5,025 nucleotides of DNA. Source: Candidatus Alkanophagales archaeon. Its GTDB lineage: Archaea > Halobacteriota > Syntropharchaeia > Alkanophagales > B39-G2. The stretch is taken from contig QMVQ01000134.1 in the NCBI GenBank assembly GCA_003661185.1, positions 1 to 5,025 of the forward strand, given 5' to 3'. The translations under genes were made by a program, and so were the position numbers. Below the pieces are notes generated by a model. That model was given only the letters and a program-made list of their open reading frames with translations. It was not told the DNA's origin and ran no database searches. Shown piece after piece: positions 1-5,025 of the stretch (position 1 is the first letter of the stretch; each line of letters starts with the position of its first letter).

Positions 1-188
1 CCTATAAGCTTCTTATATTTATGATATTCTTTGTCGGTATTCCAGTCAAACTCGCCGCTGAAGAATGATTGTCTGCGTTTATAGTTTATCTCGTTGAACA
101 TTCGAGAGCAGTTGTCTGCCCATTCATGCAGTATCGCTTCTTCCTCTTTACCCGGGTTCAGGTTGAAGGTGTTTGCCTGTCCCACCAC
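1..188 (-). CDS. tnpB: TnpB-family transposon protein, N-terminal part (runs off the left edge)
   Basis: Reading the minus strand from a GTG at 188 gives 62 open codons to the window edge. The product begins VVGQANTFNLNP, followed by an acidic stretch, then SRMFNEINYKRRQSFFSG and a DWNTD..YHKYKKLIG segment. This pattern (short beta strand, LNP, then an NEINYKRRQSFF helix) is what I recognise as the N-terminus of archaeal IS1341/IS605-type TnpB, an RNA-guided nuclease of IS200/IS605 elements. The catalytic RuvC residues and zinc ribbon would lie beyond the left edge, so I cannot say whether the gene is intact. The start is uncertain: GTG at 188 and GTG at 185 are both possible, the frame stays open upstream to a TAA near 222-224, and no ATG or clear Shine-Dalgarno sequence is present. 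No TnpA is seen upstream, which fits a solitary IS1341-like element, although the other side is not visible. Recognition is from memory of the family. Confidence 0.8.
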   Translation of the reverse strand, partial: MVGQANTFNLNPGKEEEAILHEWADNCSRMFNEINYKRRQSFFSGEFDWNTDKEYHKYKKLI

Positions 189-206
189 TACCAGCCATAT
201 GTGTAG

Positions 207-250
207 GTATGGAGAGATGAGTTAAGTCTCATCACCACTGCCCTCCATAC
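207..250. repeat. Nested inverted repeat upstream of tnpB, probable transposon-end hairpin
   Basis: The outer arms GTATGGAG (207-214) and CTCCATAC (243-250) match perfectly. The inner arms GATGAG (216-221) and CTCATC (228-233) also match perfectly, with a 6-nt loop. The single strand can therefore fold into a two-tier hairpin with an asymmetric bulge at 234-242. It lies about 20 nt upstream of the tnpB start. IS200/IS605-type elements carry subterminal imperfect palindromes at their ends that are recognised as single-stranded DNA, so this is a plausible left end. The exact element boundary and its target motif cannot be fixed from one end. Confidence 0.6.
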
Positions 251-304
251 CCGCCGCATCCCCGCCCTGCGAGGCTTTCTGCGAGAGGCATGGTAAGCAG
301 GCGC

Positions 305-469
305 TTACTCGTAAGCGGGCTTCCCAAACTCCCGCTCGTAAGCCCTGCAGAACGGGCATATCTTACGGTCTATATTTTTTACAAACCAGTATGCCAAGCC
401 TTTTTTCCTATTCCGTGCCCTCTTGCATATTGGGCATACTTCGGCACAAAACCTCGCCCGTCTGTTCAT
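305..469 (-). CDS. Small two-CPxC zinc-ribbon protein, 54 aa
   Basis: A complete minus-strand ORF runs from ATG (467-469) to TAA (305-307). The product is very basic near the N-terminus and holds two paired-cysteine knuckles, CPIC at residues 12-15 and CPFC at 38-41, with a further Cys at 8. The 22-residue spacer contains KKGLAYWFVKNIDRK. Two CPxC pairs are a classic zinc-ribbon arrangement, so a zinc-binding nucleic-acid or protein-interaction role is likely; no specific function is known to me. I have an impression of similar short hypothetical proteins in methanogen-related archaea but cannot confirm it. The ATG is the only usable start between the in-frame TAA at 497-499 and the first cysteines. 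A GGAG (487-490) is 17 nt away, too far for a normal ribosome site, whereas a TATA-like block sits about 27 nt upstream, so a leaderless mRNA fits better. It is divergent from trkH and co-oriented with tnpB. Confidence 0.75.
   Translation of the reverse strand: MNRRARFCAEVCPICKRARNRKKGLAYWFVKNIDRKICPFCRAYEREFGKPAYE
308..343. repeat. Direct repeat CTCGTAAGC, 27 bp apart, with a small hairpin over a stop codon
   Basis: CTCGTAAGC occurs at 308-316 and 335-343. On the minus strand both copies encode Ala-Tyr-Glu near the C-terminus of the zinc-ribbon protein (residues 43-45 and 52-54). The copy nearest the stop also forms the palindrome GCTTAC-TC-GTAAGC (303-316), which overlaps the TAA. Another GTAAGC follows at 294-299. 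The palindrome could be a weak transcript-end structure or simply a by-product of the repeated coding triplets. Confidence 0.4.
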
Positions 470-490
470 CGTTAATCGTAACCGTTCTCC

Positions 491-501
491 TTTTAATTAT
501 G
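491..501. promoter_or_regulatory. AT-rich TATA-like element between the divergent zinc-ribbon and trkH genes
   Basis: TTTTAATTATG on the plus strand reads CATAATTAAAA on the minus strand. Its centre (about 496) is 27-28 nt upstream of the zinc-ribbon ATG at 469, the usual distance from an archaeal TATA box to a transcription start, which implies a leaderless transcript. The block is nearly symmetric, so it might also serve trkH, with a start near 522 and a leader of about 13 nt. However, the flanking bases there are pyrimidine-rich and do not look like a BRE. Assignment to the minus strand is the stronger of the two. Confidence 0.4.
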
Positions 502-535
502 AGTTGCTCAATTAGACAGGTGGCGGCGGCGGGGC

Positions 536-2029
536 ATGAGAAACGCAAAGATTGTCCTGCGGGATTTGGGCAGCATATTTGAGGTGGCGGGCGGCGTCAT
601 GCTGTTGCCGTTGGTGGTAGTGGTAGTTTTTGACGAATTTTACCTCATGAAGCCGTTTTTGGGCATGGCGCTCGGCGTGCTTGCCGCCGGCGCCCTGCTC
701 AGGTTTGCGTTTAGGAGAGCTGGAGACACAGAGCTGAAACATGCAATGGTGTGCGCCGCCCTTTCTTGGCTGTTGCTGGCGTTGGTGAGTGCGACGCCGT
801 TTGCGTGTTGCGGGATGAGCTTTCTCGATGCATTTTTCGAGGCGATGTCCGGCTGGACTGGCACTGGACTTACGATGATTCTGGAGCCGTCGAAGCTTCC
901 GAAGACGCTCCAGTTCTGGCGTTCGCTGATGCAGTGGGTAGGGGGCGTCGGCGTTATTGTATTAATGCTCTCGGTCCTCGCGAGACCGGGGACCGCCTCT
1001 TACCACCTTTACGTGTCCGAAGCCCGAGAGGAGAAAATAAAGCCAAGCGTCGTTTCGACAGTGCGGACGATCTGGTGGATTTACCTCGGCTTCACGCTCG
1101 TCGGCGTTCCACTACTCTGGCTTTGCGGCATGCCGCTCTGGGCGGCAATAAACCATACGATGACCGGGATAAGCACAGGCGGCTTTTCTGTAGTGAAGGG
1201 AAGCATTGGTGCCTACGACAATATCCGGGTGGAGCTTGCGCTACTCCCGATAATGATTTTGGGCGCCCTGCCGTTCCTCATACATTACAAAGTGCTCAGC
1301 GGCGAGCTTAAGGCGTTTTTTAAGGACGTGCAGTGCCGCTGGCTCTTCTTTTTGATTTTTGTCTTGCTGTTGCCGCTCCTGCTTGAAGTTGCGGGCGTGC
1401 CGCCGCTGTCGGCGTTGTCGTCGCTGTCGGCGTTGTCGGCATGGGCATCTTCGCTATCGGCGGCGTTTCGAGAGTCCATCTTCCAACTGGTCTCGGGGCT
1501 GACGTGCACCGGTTTCCAAACAGCAAATATCTGCTCGTGGACGCCGGGCGCGAAATTAATACTGGCAGCGGCGATGCTCGTCGGCGGCGCCGCAGGCTCG
1601 ACCGCTGGCGGTATAAAATTGTTGAGAGCGGCAGTCGTCTTCAGCAGCCTTCGCTGGTCGTTCCGAAGAATGTTGCTGCCGAAAACCGCAGTCACATACT
1701 TCAGACTCGGCGAGCGGGCTTTGGATGAGAAGGAAGCCAGCAGGATATTAATGGAGGTGTGTTTCGTGACTTTGTTGTGGTTTTTGTTTTTGCTCGTCGG
1801 CGTGATTGTGCTATCGCACGTCGCCCCGCCGCCCTTCGACATAAGCGACGTCGTCTTCGAAGTCGTATCGGCGCAGAGCAACGTCGGGCTCTCTACAGGT
1901 CTCGCAAGCCCGCACCTGCATTACTTAGGGAAAATAGTTATCATCTTCAACATGTGGGTCGGACGCCTCGAAATCATACCGGTGCTGATGCTCCTCAGGG
2001 CGCTCGTTAGGGGCTTTGAGCCTTGGTAA
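536..2029 (+). CDS. trkH: TrkH-type potassium uptake channel subunit
   Basis: This 497-residue integral membrane protein of the TrkH/KtrB superfamily forms the K+-conducting pore. Four membrane-pore-membrane repeats can be followed by their filter loops: SGWTGTGLT (105-113), TGISTGGFS (210-218), SGLTCTGFQT (320-329) and SNVGLSTGL (448-456). Other family signatures are WVGGVGVIVL (134-143), GGAAGSTAGGIKLLR (350-364) and the C-terminal MWVGRLEI (473-480). The N-terminus RDLGSIFEVAGGVMLLPL is typical of archaeal TrkH, and the length is normal, so the gene looks complete and functional. ATG 536 is the only start after an in-frame TGA at 500-502; AGGTG (518-522) is a suitable, slightly distant Shine-Dalgarno sequence. 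TrkH normally works with a cytoplasmic TrkA RCK subunit that binds NAD(H)/ATP, but no trkA is in the window. Odd: residues 291-310 before the third pore loop are a Leu/Ser/Ala low-complexity stretch arising from an 18-bp tandem duplication. The gene converges on the 5S rRNA. Confidence 0.95.
   Translation: MRNAKIVLRDLGSIFEVAGGVMLLPLVVVVVFDEFYLMKPFLGMALGVLAAGALLRFAFRRAGDTELKHAMVCAALSWLLLALVSATPFACCGMSFLDAFFEAMSGWTGTGLTMILEPSKLPKTLQFWRSLMQWVGGVGVIVLMLSVLARPGTASYHLYVSEAREEKIKPSVVSTVRTIWWIYLGFTLVGVPLLWLCGMPLWAAINHTMTGISTGGFSVVKGSIGAYDNIRVELALLPIMILGALPFLIHYKVLSGELKAFFKDVQCRWLFFLIFVLLLPLLLEVAGVPPLSALSSLSALSAWASSLSAAFRESIFQLVSGLTCTGFQTANICSWTPGAKLILAAAMLVGGAAGSTAGGIKLLRAAVVFSSLRWSFRRMLLPKTAVTYFRLGERALDEKEASRILMEVCFVTLLWFLFLLVGVIVLSHVAPPPFDISDVVFEVVSAQSNVGLSTGLASPHLHYLGKIVIIFNMWVGRLEIIPVLMLLRALVRGFEPW
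1404..1439. repeat. 18-bp tandem duplication inside trkH
   Basis: Two adjacent copies of CGCTGTCGGCGTTGTCGt/g (1404-1421 and 1422-1439) differ only in the last base. The unit is a multiple of three, so the frame is kept, and it encodes a repeated LSALS(S/A) block at about residues 291-302 of TrkH. It lies in the segment between the second pore domain and the third pore helix, where extra length should be tolerated. Related TCGGC triplets continue to about 1470. Confidence 0.8.
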
Positions 2030-2069
2030 TGGTATTGTGAGGCTTGTTAAATTAGGATTTATAGCCCCG

Positions 2070-2093
2070 CTTTTTAGTAAGAAGGGAGGAGGG
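2070..2093. terminator. Convergent transcript ends of trkH and the 5S rRNA
   Basis: Forty nucleotides after the trkH stop is a CTTTTT run (2070-2075), which can act as an archaeal T-tract terminator on the plus strand. Reading the other way, the bases just after the 5S rRNA 3' end are pure pyrimidine on the minus strand (CCCCTCCTCCCTTCTT, 2078-2093), suitable for ending the 5S transcript. Neither has a strong stem; the call rests on position and base content. Confidence 0.4.
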
Positions 2094-2216
2094 GCATAGC
2101 GGCGATCCATGCTTCCCACGGGCTCGCGCACCGTAGTACAACACGGAACGCAGGCAGGCTTAACTTCCGGGTTCGGGATGGGTCCGGGTGTTTCCCTACC
2201 GCTATGGCCGCTATGC
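2094..2216 (-). rRNA. rrf: 5S ribosomal RNA
   Basis: On the minus strand the 123-nt segment begins GCATAGCGGCCATAGCGG and ends GCCGCTATGC. The first ten and last ten bases are perfect complements and form helix I. The interior contains the highly conserved loop-C region CCCATCCCGAACCCGGAAGT followed by TAAGC, and the GGTGCGCGAGCCCGTGGGAAGC arm. Length and sequence match an archaeal 5S rRNA, which binds uL18/uL5 in the central protuberance of the large subunit. Ends are set by helix I pairing and may be off by one or two bases. No 16S, 23S or tRNA is adjacent: the gene is solitary in this window, has its own promoter, and faces the end of trkH. Confidence 0.96.
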
Positions 2217-2240
2217 AGTTTGATGTTGCAGGGGTAAGAA

Positions 2241-2254
2241 CTTAAAACTTTCGG
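2241..2254 (-). promoter_or_regulatory. BRE/TATA promoter of the 5S rRNA gene
   Basis: On the minus strand CCGAAAG (2254-2248) is directly followed by TTTTAAG (2247-2241). The purine-rich CGAAA block resembles an archaeal TFB recognition element, and the AT-rich block fits a TATA box. Its centre is 27-28 nt upstream of the predicted 5S rRNA 5' end at 2216, exactly where an archaeal promoter should be. This supports independent transcription of the 5S gene. Confidence 0.7.
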
Positions 2255-2305
2255 CTTGCTACGTTAGGGCTGCAAGAGAGACATACCTGCCTCCTCCCAG
2301 CAAGC
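2254..2305. repeat. 7-bp inverted repeat in the gap between the radical SAM operon and the 5S gene
   Basis: GCTTGCT (2254-2260) and AGCAAGC (2299-2305) are perfect inverted arms around 38 nt. On the minus strand the second arm is followed, six bases on, by TTTT, so it could contribute to ending the upstream radical SAM transcript. One arm also abuts the BRE of the 5S promoter. The long loop makes a simple intrinsic terminator doubtful. The rest of 2217-2353 shows no convincing gene. Confidence 0.35.
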
Positions 2306-2353
2306 ATCGGGAACTTTTCTTTTTGTTCATTCTCCAAGACATCATCGCGGAAA

Positions 2354-3868
2354 TCACGACTCCAGCGGGTTCAAGCCCTGCTCCATGTCTTTTATGTAGG
2401 GTTTGAGTTTCTTTTCCATGTATTTAGTGAAGAGTTTGATTGTGGCGGCTCTCGGCGCTGCAACCCTCGTCATCCCAAAATACTCATCGATGAGCGTATA
2501 GACCCACCTGAAATCGTGCTTCAGGCACGCTGCAAACAGCATCCAATGCTCAGGCAGCATCTTCTTCATCGTGAAAAAGCTCTCAGCAATTAAATTCCCA
2601 ATCGGCACGAAGAACAGAGGCACTATTAAAGACTTATACCCCCGCAGGTCCTCAATTAGCTCAAGCGTCTCGAGAACGTCCTTCGCCTCCTCCCTCGGCA
2701 AGCCCATGACGAGCGTCGAGCACGGCACCCAATAATTCTCCTTAAGAATTTCGTGCGCCTCAAGGACCACCTCTCGCCACTCTTCGGGTTTAAAGGGGCG
2801 CACTTTGCCCTGCATGTGCAGTTCTACGAGTCGTTCCGAACCGGTTTCGATGCCGGTCTGCCCAGAAGCCCACGGATTTTCTTTCGTGCCAACTTCCATT
2901 ATCTCACTGAGTTCGCTCACGAGGGCGGGCTTCGCAACGACGGATGAGAGGGCAAAATGTGAAATCCCGATGTCTAGCGGGCGGTTCTCTTCAATGTAGA
3001 GCCGCTTCACTGCCTCAAAAAGCTCAATGACCGCTTGTTCGTTCGGGATGACGCCGTTTGCCTTATAACGGAGCACGTCCTCAGCGTGTAGCAAGACCCG
3101 TCCGACTTTCCGCAAGTTCAGCCGCACTTCCTCCAAGATGTGCTCAAGCGGTAGGCATCGGAACTTTAGCATTGTCGGGTTACAGAACTTACAACCGCGC
3201 CCACAACCGCGGGCGATTTCAACAAGCCCGTTCACAGTCGCTCCTTTGATTTTTGGGAATTTTTCAAGCGGCACGACCTCGCCGTGCACGAATCTCGGCA
3301 GCTCCTCGCCGCTCACTGCCTTTTTAAAAAGCTCAGGCGCCACGAGCTCGCCCTCGCCCACGAGCACGCAGTCTATATCGAATTTCATCCTGATACGTTC
3401 GTCTTCAAGCTGCCACGCTCCCGGACCGCCGACGATGACCTTAAGCTGGTGTTTTCGGATAACGGGACTCCGCATCAAGCGTCTAAAGGATATTGCGTTG
3501 AAAGGCTCCTTGCCAGCGAGGTTTGAGAACGTCGAGGATGCCGGACCAAGTCCGAGAGGGTCGTTCGTCGAGACGCCGAGAACTTTTGTCCGCTTGTCCA
3601 CAGCTCGATTCAACATGTCAGGATGGACAACTACGACCTCATCTCGGGAAAAGCCGTTTTCGAGGAGTGCCGCCTCTATCCGGCGTAAGCCGCAAGGCGC
3701 GAACTTTGCAGAAATACCATCGTCATCCACGGGCGCCGGCGGGCAAAATAATTTTTCATAGATGTATTCGGGGATTGCGGCGGGAGCACATGCGGCAAAG
3801 CCCAAAAACTCCCCCCTATGGTAATCGGACATTAACGTTTTGTCAGCCGTCAATACTATCTCTACCAT
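2354..3868 (-). CDS. B12-binding-domain radical SAM protein, complete (504 aa)
   Basis: The radical SAM cluster motif is plain: ARGCGRGCKFC places Cys222, Cys226 and Cys229 in CxxxCxxC, which binds the 4Fe-4S cluster that cleaves S-adenosylmethionine. GIETGSERL (339-347) and TLVMGLPREE (385-394) are the later conserved strands of the radical SAM barrel. The first 200 residues resemble a Rossmann-type cobalamin-binding domain: a first strand MVEIVLTAD, the GVSTND strand near 98-103, GGPG at 147-150 and VLVGEGE at 168-174. The canonical DxHxxG B12-ligand motif is absent, but DYHRG (15-19) lies in the same loop after the first strand. The C-terminal 75 residues are helical and basic. The start ATG has GAGGAG six bases upstream and overlaps the stop of the preceding gene by 7 nt, so the two are translationally coupled. 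Cytoplasmic; it probably catalyses a cobalamin-assisted radical methylation or rearrangement. The substrate is unknown and I do not assign it to a named subfamily. Confidence 0.9.
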   Translation of the reverse strand: MVEIVLTADKTLMSDYHRGEFLGFAACAPAAIPEYIYEKLFCPPAPVDDDGISAKFAPCGLRRIEAALLENGFSRDEVVVVHPDMLNRAVDKRTKVLGVSTNDPLGLGPASSTFSNLAGKEPFNAISFRRLMRSPVIRKHQLKVIVGGPGAWQLEDERIRMKFDIDCVLVGEGELVAPELFKKAVSGEELPRFVHGEVVPLEKFPKIKGATVNGLVEIARGCGRGCKFCNPTMLKFRCLPLEHILEEVRLNLRKVGRVLLHAEDVLRYKANGVIPNEQAVIELFEAVKRLYIEENRPLDIGISHFALSSVVAKPALVSELSEIMEVGTKENPWASGQTGIETGSERLVELHMQGKVRPFKPEEWREVVLEAHEILKENYWVPCSTLVMGLPREEAKDVLETLELIEDLRGYKSLIVPLFFVPIGNLIAESFFTMKKMLPEHWMLFAACLKHDFRWVYTLIDEYFGMTRVAAPRAATIKLFTKYMEKKLKPYIKDMEQGLNPLES

Positions 3869-5025
3869 ATTTCTCTCCTCTTGCCCCTGTCATCATGATA
3901 TTCCAAAGTTCCTAATAAAGCTTTTTTGAGCACGAAGAACCTCCTACGCAATATCTGTTCGAGCAGGAAACGGGGGCGTAAGTAAAAACTCAAGTATGCT
4001 TTACGAAGCCATTTTTTCAGCTGCTCTGCGGTCATTCCAGGGATGTTCATTACAGGCTCCAACGTCGTGTATTTCGCCCAGTTCTTCGTGAGCAGCAGTC
4101 CCCTTTTTAGAGCGAGCTCAAAGAGCTTCGTTCCTGGGAATGGCGTGCACAGCGTGAACTGTGCGTATGTAGGCTTTAGCTTCTTTGCGAGCTTTATTGT
4201 GCTTTTTATCGTGCTTACGGTCTCGCCGGGGACGCCGATGATGAAAGATGTAAGGACGTTCAGTCCTGCCTCCTTTAAGGTTTTGACGGCGCGCTCAGCC
4301 TTTTCGAGCGTGGTATTCTTTCCGATGATGTCAAGGATGCGCTGCGAGCCCGACTCCACGCCGACGTAAACGCTATGGCACCCCGCTTTTTTCAGCTTCT
4401 CCGCAAGTTTCTTGCTTACCGTGTTTACATGGGAGGAACAGCTCCATGAAATTTCCAAACGCTCCCTTATCATCAGGTCGCATATCCTCTCAGCACGCTT
4501 CTTACTGAGAGTGAAGGTGTCATCCAAGAACTCTATTTCTCGGATGCCATATTCGTCCCTAAGCAATCTGAGCTCATCAATGATGTTCTCCGGCGAGCGA
4601 GCTCGCCATTTCTTGCCAAATAGCGTTGATGATGCGCAGAAAATGCATTTGAACGGACAGCCACGGCTCGTCATCACGTTGCCGAACCTGTGTCCGGAAA
4701 TTTCGTATTTTCCCATGGGTAGCAGGTCGTACGCCGGAAACGGGGGCTCATCGAGATTTTCCATGAACGGGCGTGGCTCGTTGCTTCTTATTTCAGATTT
4801 ATGCCTGAACGTTATTCCGCTAACGTTCTTCAGCGGCAGCTCCCGCTTCCAAGCGCTCAGAAGCTCTTTAAGTGTGAGTTCGCCCTCACCTCTGATGACG
4901 ACGTCAATAGCATCGCACTCTGCAAGCGTCTCCTCCGCCGTGAAGGTTACGTGCGGACCGCCCATGACGGTCTTGACCTCGGGGTTAAGCTTCTTCGCCA
5001 GTCTTGCAACGGCGTAAGCGTCATA
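3862..5025 (-). CDS. B12-binding-domain radical SAM protein, 5' end beyond the right edge
   Basis: The frame stays open from the right edge to TAG at 3862-3864, giving 387 residues. The ATG at 4965 is not a start: it falls inside the cobalamin-domain motif VMGGPHVTF, and 20 in-frame codons (YDAYAVARLAKKLNPEVKT...) precede it. Counting from the first codon at the edge, the order is: the end of a B12-binding domain (GGPH at 22-25, VIRGEGE at 43-49), linker PFPAYDLLP (95-103), then TSRGCPFKCIFC with Cys123, Cys127 and Cys130 as the CxxxCxxC cluster ligands. EFLDDTF (165-171), GVESGSQRI (222-230) and GVPGET (264-269) complete the radical SAM barrel. This is the BchE/P-methylase-like layout, and about 70-90 N-terminal residues are probably missing. 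The tail from residue 330 is helical and strongly basic. It is the first gene of the visible operon and overlaps the next by 7 nt. Likely a cobalamin-dependent radical enzyme in cofactor, lipid or natural-product chemistry; the exact reaction is not readable. Confidence 0.92.
   Translation of the reverse strand, partial: YDAYAVARLAKKLNPEVKTVMGGPHVTFTAEETLAECDAIDVVIRGEGELTLKELLSAWKRELPLKNVSGITFRHKSEIRSNEPRPFMENLDEPPFPAYDLLPMGKYEISGHRFGNVMTSRGCPFKCIFCASSTLFGKKWRARSPENIIDELRLLRDEYGIREIEFLDDTFTLSKKRAERICDLMIRERLEISWSCSSHVNTVSKKLAEKLKKAGCHSVYVGVESGSQRILDIIGKNTTLEKAERAVKTLKEAGLNVLTSFIIGVPGETVSTIKSTIKLAKKLKPTYAQFTLCTPFPGTKLFELALKRGLLLTKNWAKYTTLEPVMNIPGMTAEQLKKWLRKAYLSFYLRPRFLLEQILRRRFFVLKKALLGTLEYHDDRGKRREIW
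3873..3880 (-). promoter_or_regulatory. Shine-Dalgarno site of the downstream radical SAM gene
   Basis: GAGGAGAG on the minus strand lies six bases (counted from GAGGAG) before the ATG at 3868, inside the last codons of the upstream radical SAM gene. It fixes this ATG as the start and supports coupled translation of the pair. Confidence 0.75.

Noticed and set aside
267..285. CTGCGAG direct repeat (267-273, 279-285)
   Set aside because: Only two 7-bp copies 12 bp apart in GC-rich sequence; too few for a CRISPR or iteron array.
290..582. Two overlapping plus-strand frames of about 60 aa before trkH
   Set aside because: They lie over the minus-strand zinc-ribbon gene and, for one, the trkH start; the paired cysteines and promoter spacing favour the minus strand.
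751..1311. 186-aa plus-strand open frame inside trkH
   Set aside because: It overlaps the conserved TrkH frame, is Arg/Asp-rich without any domain, and is a shadow of the GC-rich coding strand.
1285..1881. 198-aa minus-strand open frame opposite trkH
   Set aside because: Antisense shadow; Thr/Ser/Asn-rich low-complexity product with no recognisable motif, lying over the TrkH pore-loop codons.
2057..2068. GGATTTATAGCC, TATA-like between trkH and 5S
   Set aside because: No gene starts 25-30 nt away on either strand; downstream are only the ends of trkH and 5S.
2259..2330. 23-codon minus-strand ORF (MNKKKSSRC...)
   Set aside because: Too short, no family resemblance, and its GGAG is only one base from the ATG; it sits in a non-coding gap.
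3138..3761. 207-aa plus-strand open frame opposite the complete radical SAM gene
   Set aside because: Antisense of strongly conserved coding sequence, including the CxxxCxxC codons; the product is Ser/Pro/Arg-rich and domain-free.
4412..5017. 201-aa plus-strand open frame opposite the partial radical SAM gene
   Set aside because: Antisense of the conserved radical SAM and cobalamin domains; Ser-rich shadow.

Overview
This 5 kb window looks like chromosomal DNA from a euryarchaeal archaeon. The evidence is a 5S rRNA of archaeal type behind a BRE/TATA-style promoter, an archaeal-type TrkH potassium channel subunit, and two B12-binding radical SAM proteins of the kind common in methanogens and their relatives. 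A methanogen-related or ANME-1/Syntrophoarchaeum-like lineage is my impression only. Base composition is moderate and the genes are closely packed.

Left part (1-535), minus strand: the N-terminal 62 codons of a TnpB-type protein (IS1341/IS605 family) run off the left edge. Just upstream is a nested inverted repeat (207-250) that looks like a transposon-end hairpin. Next comes an intact 54-residue zinc-ribbon gene (305-469). An AT-rich block at 491-501 sits between this gene and the divergent trkH; it is placed correctly to be the TATA box of a leaderless transcript of the small gene.

Centre (536-2353): a complete trkH (536-2029, plus) with all four selectivity-filter loops. It carries an 18-bp tandem duplication that encodes a Leu/Ser/Ala-rich stretch. 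It converges on a solitary 5S rRNA gene (about 2094-2216, minus), which has its own promoter; there is no 16S, 23S or tRNA in the window. Between the 5S promoter and the next gene lies a non-coding stretch of about 100 bp containing a 7-bp inverted repeat.

Right part (2354-5025), minus strand: two radical SAM genes overlap by 7 nt and so form an operon. Each has the CxxxCxxC iron-sulfur motif and cobalamin-domain features. The upstream gene enters from beyond the right edge and lacks its first part; the downstream gene is complete and has a strong Shine-Dalgarno sequence inside the end of its partner. Together they are the best candidate here for an uncharacterised pathway, probably a B12-dependent radical modification or C-C bond/methylation step. 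Nothing in the window reveals the substrate. No TrkA partner, CRISPR array, tRNA or complete mobile element is seen.
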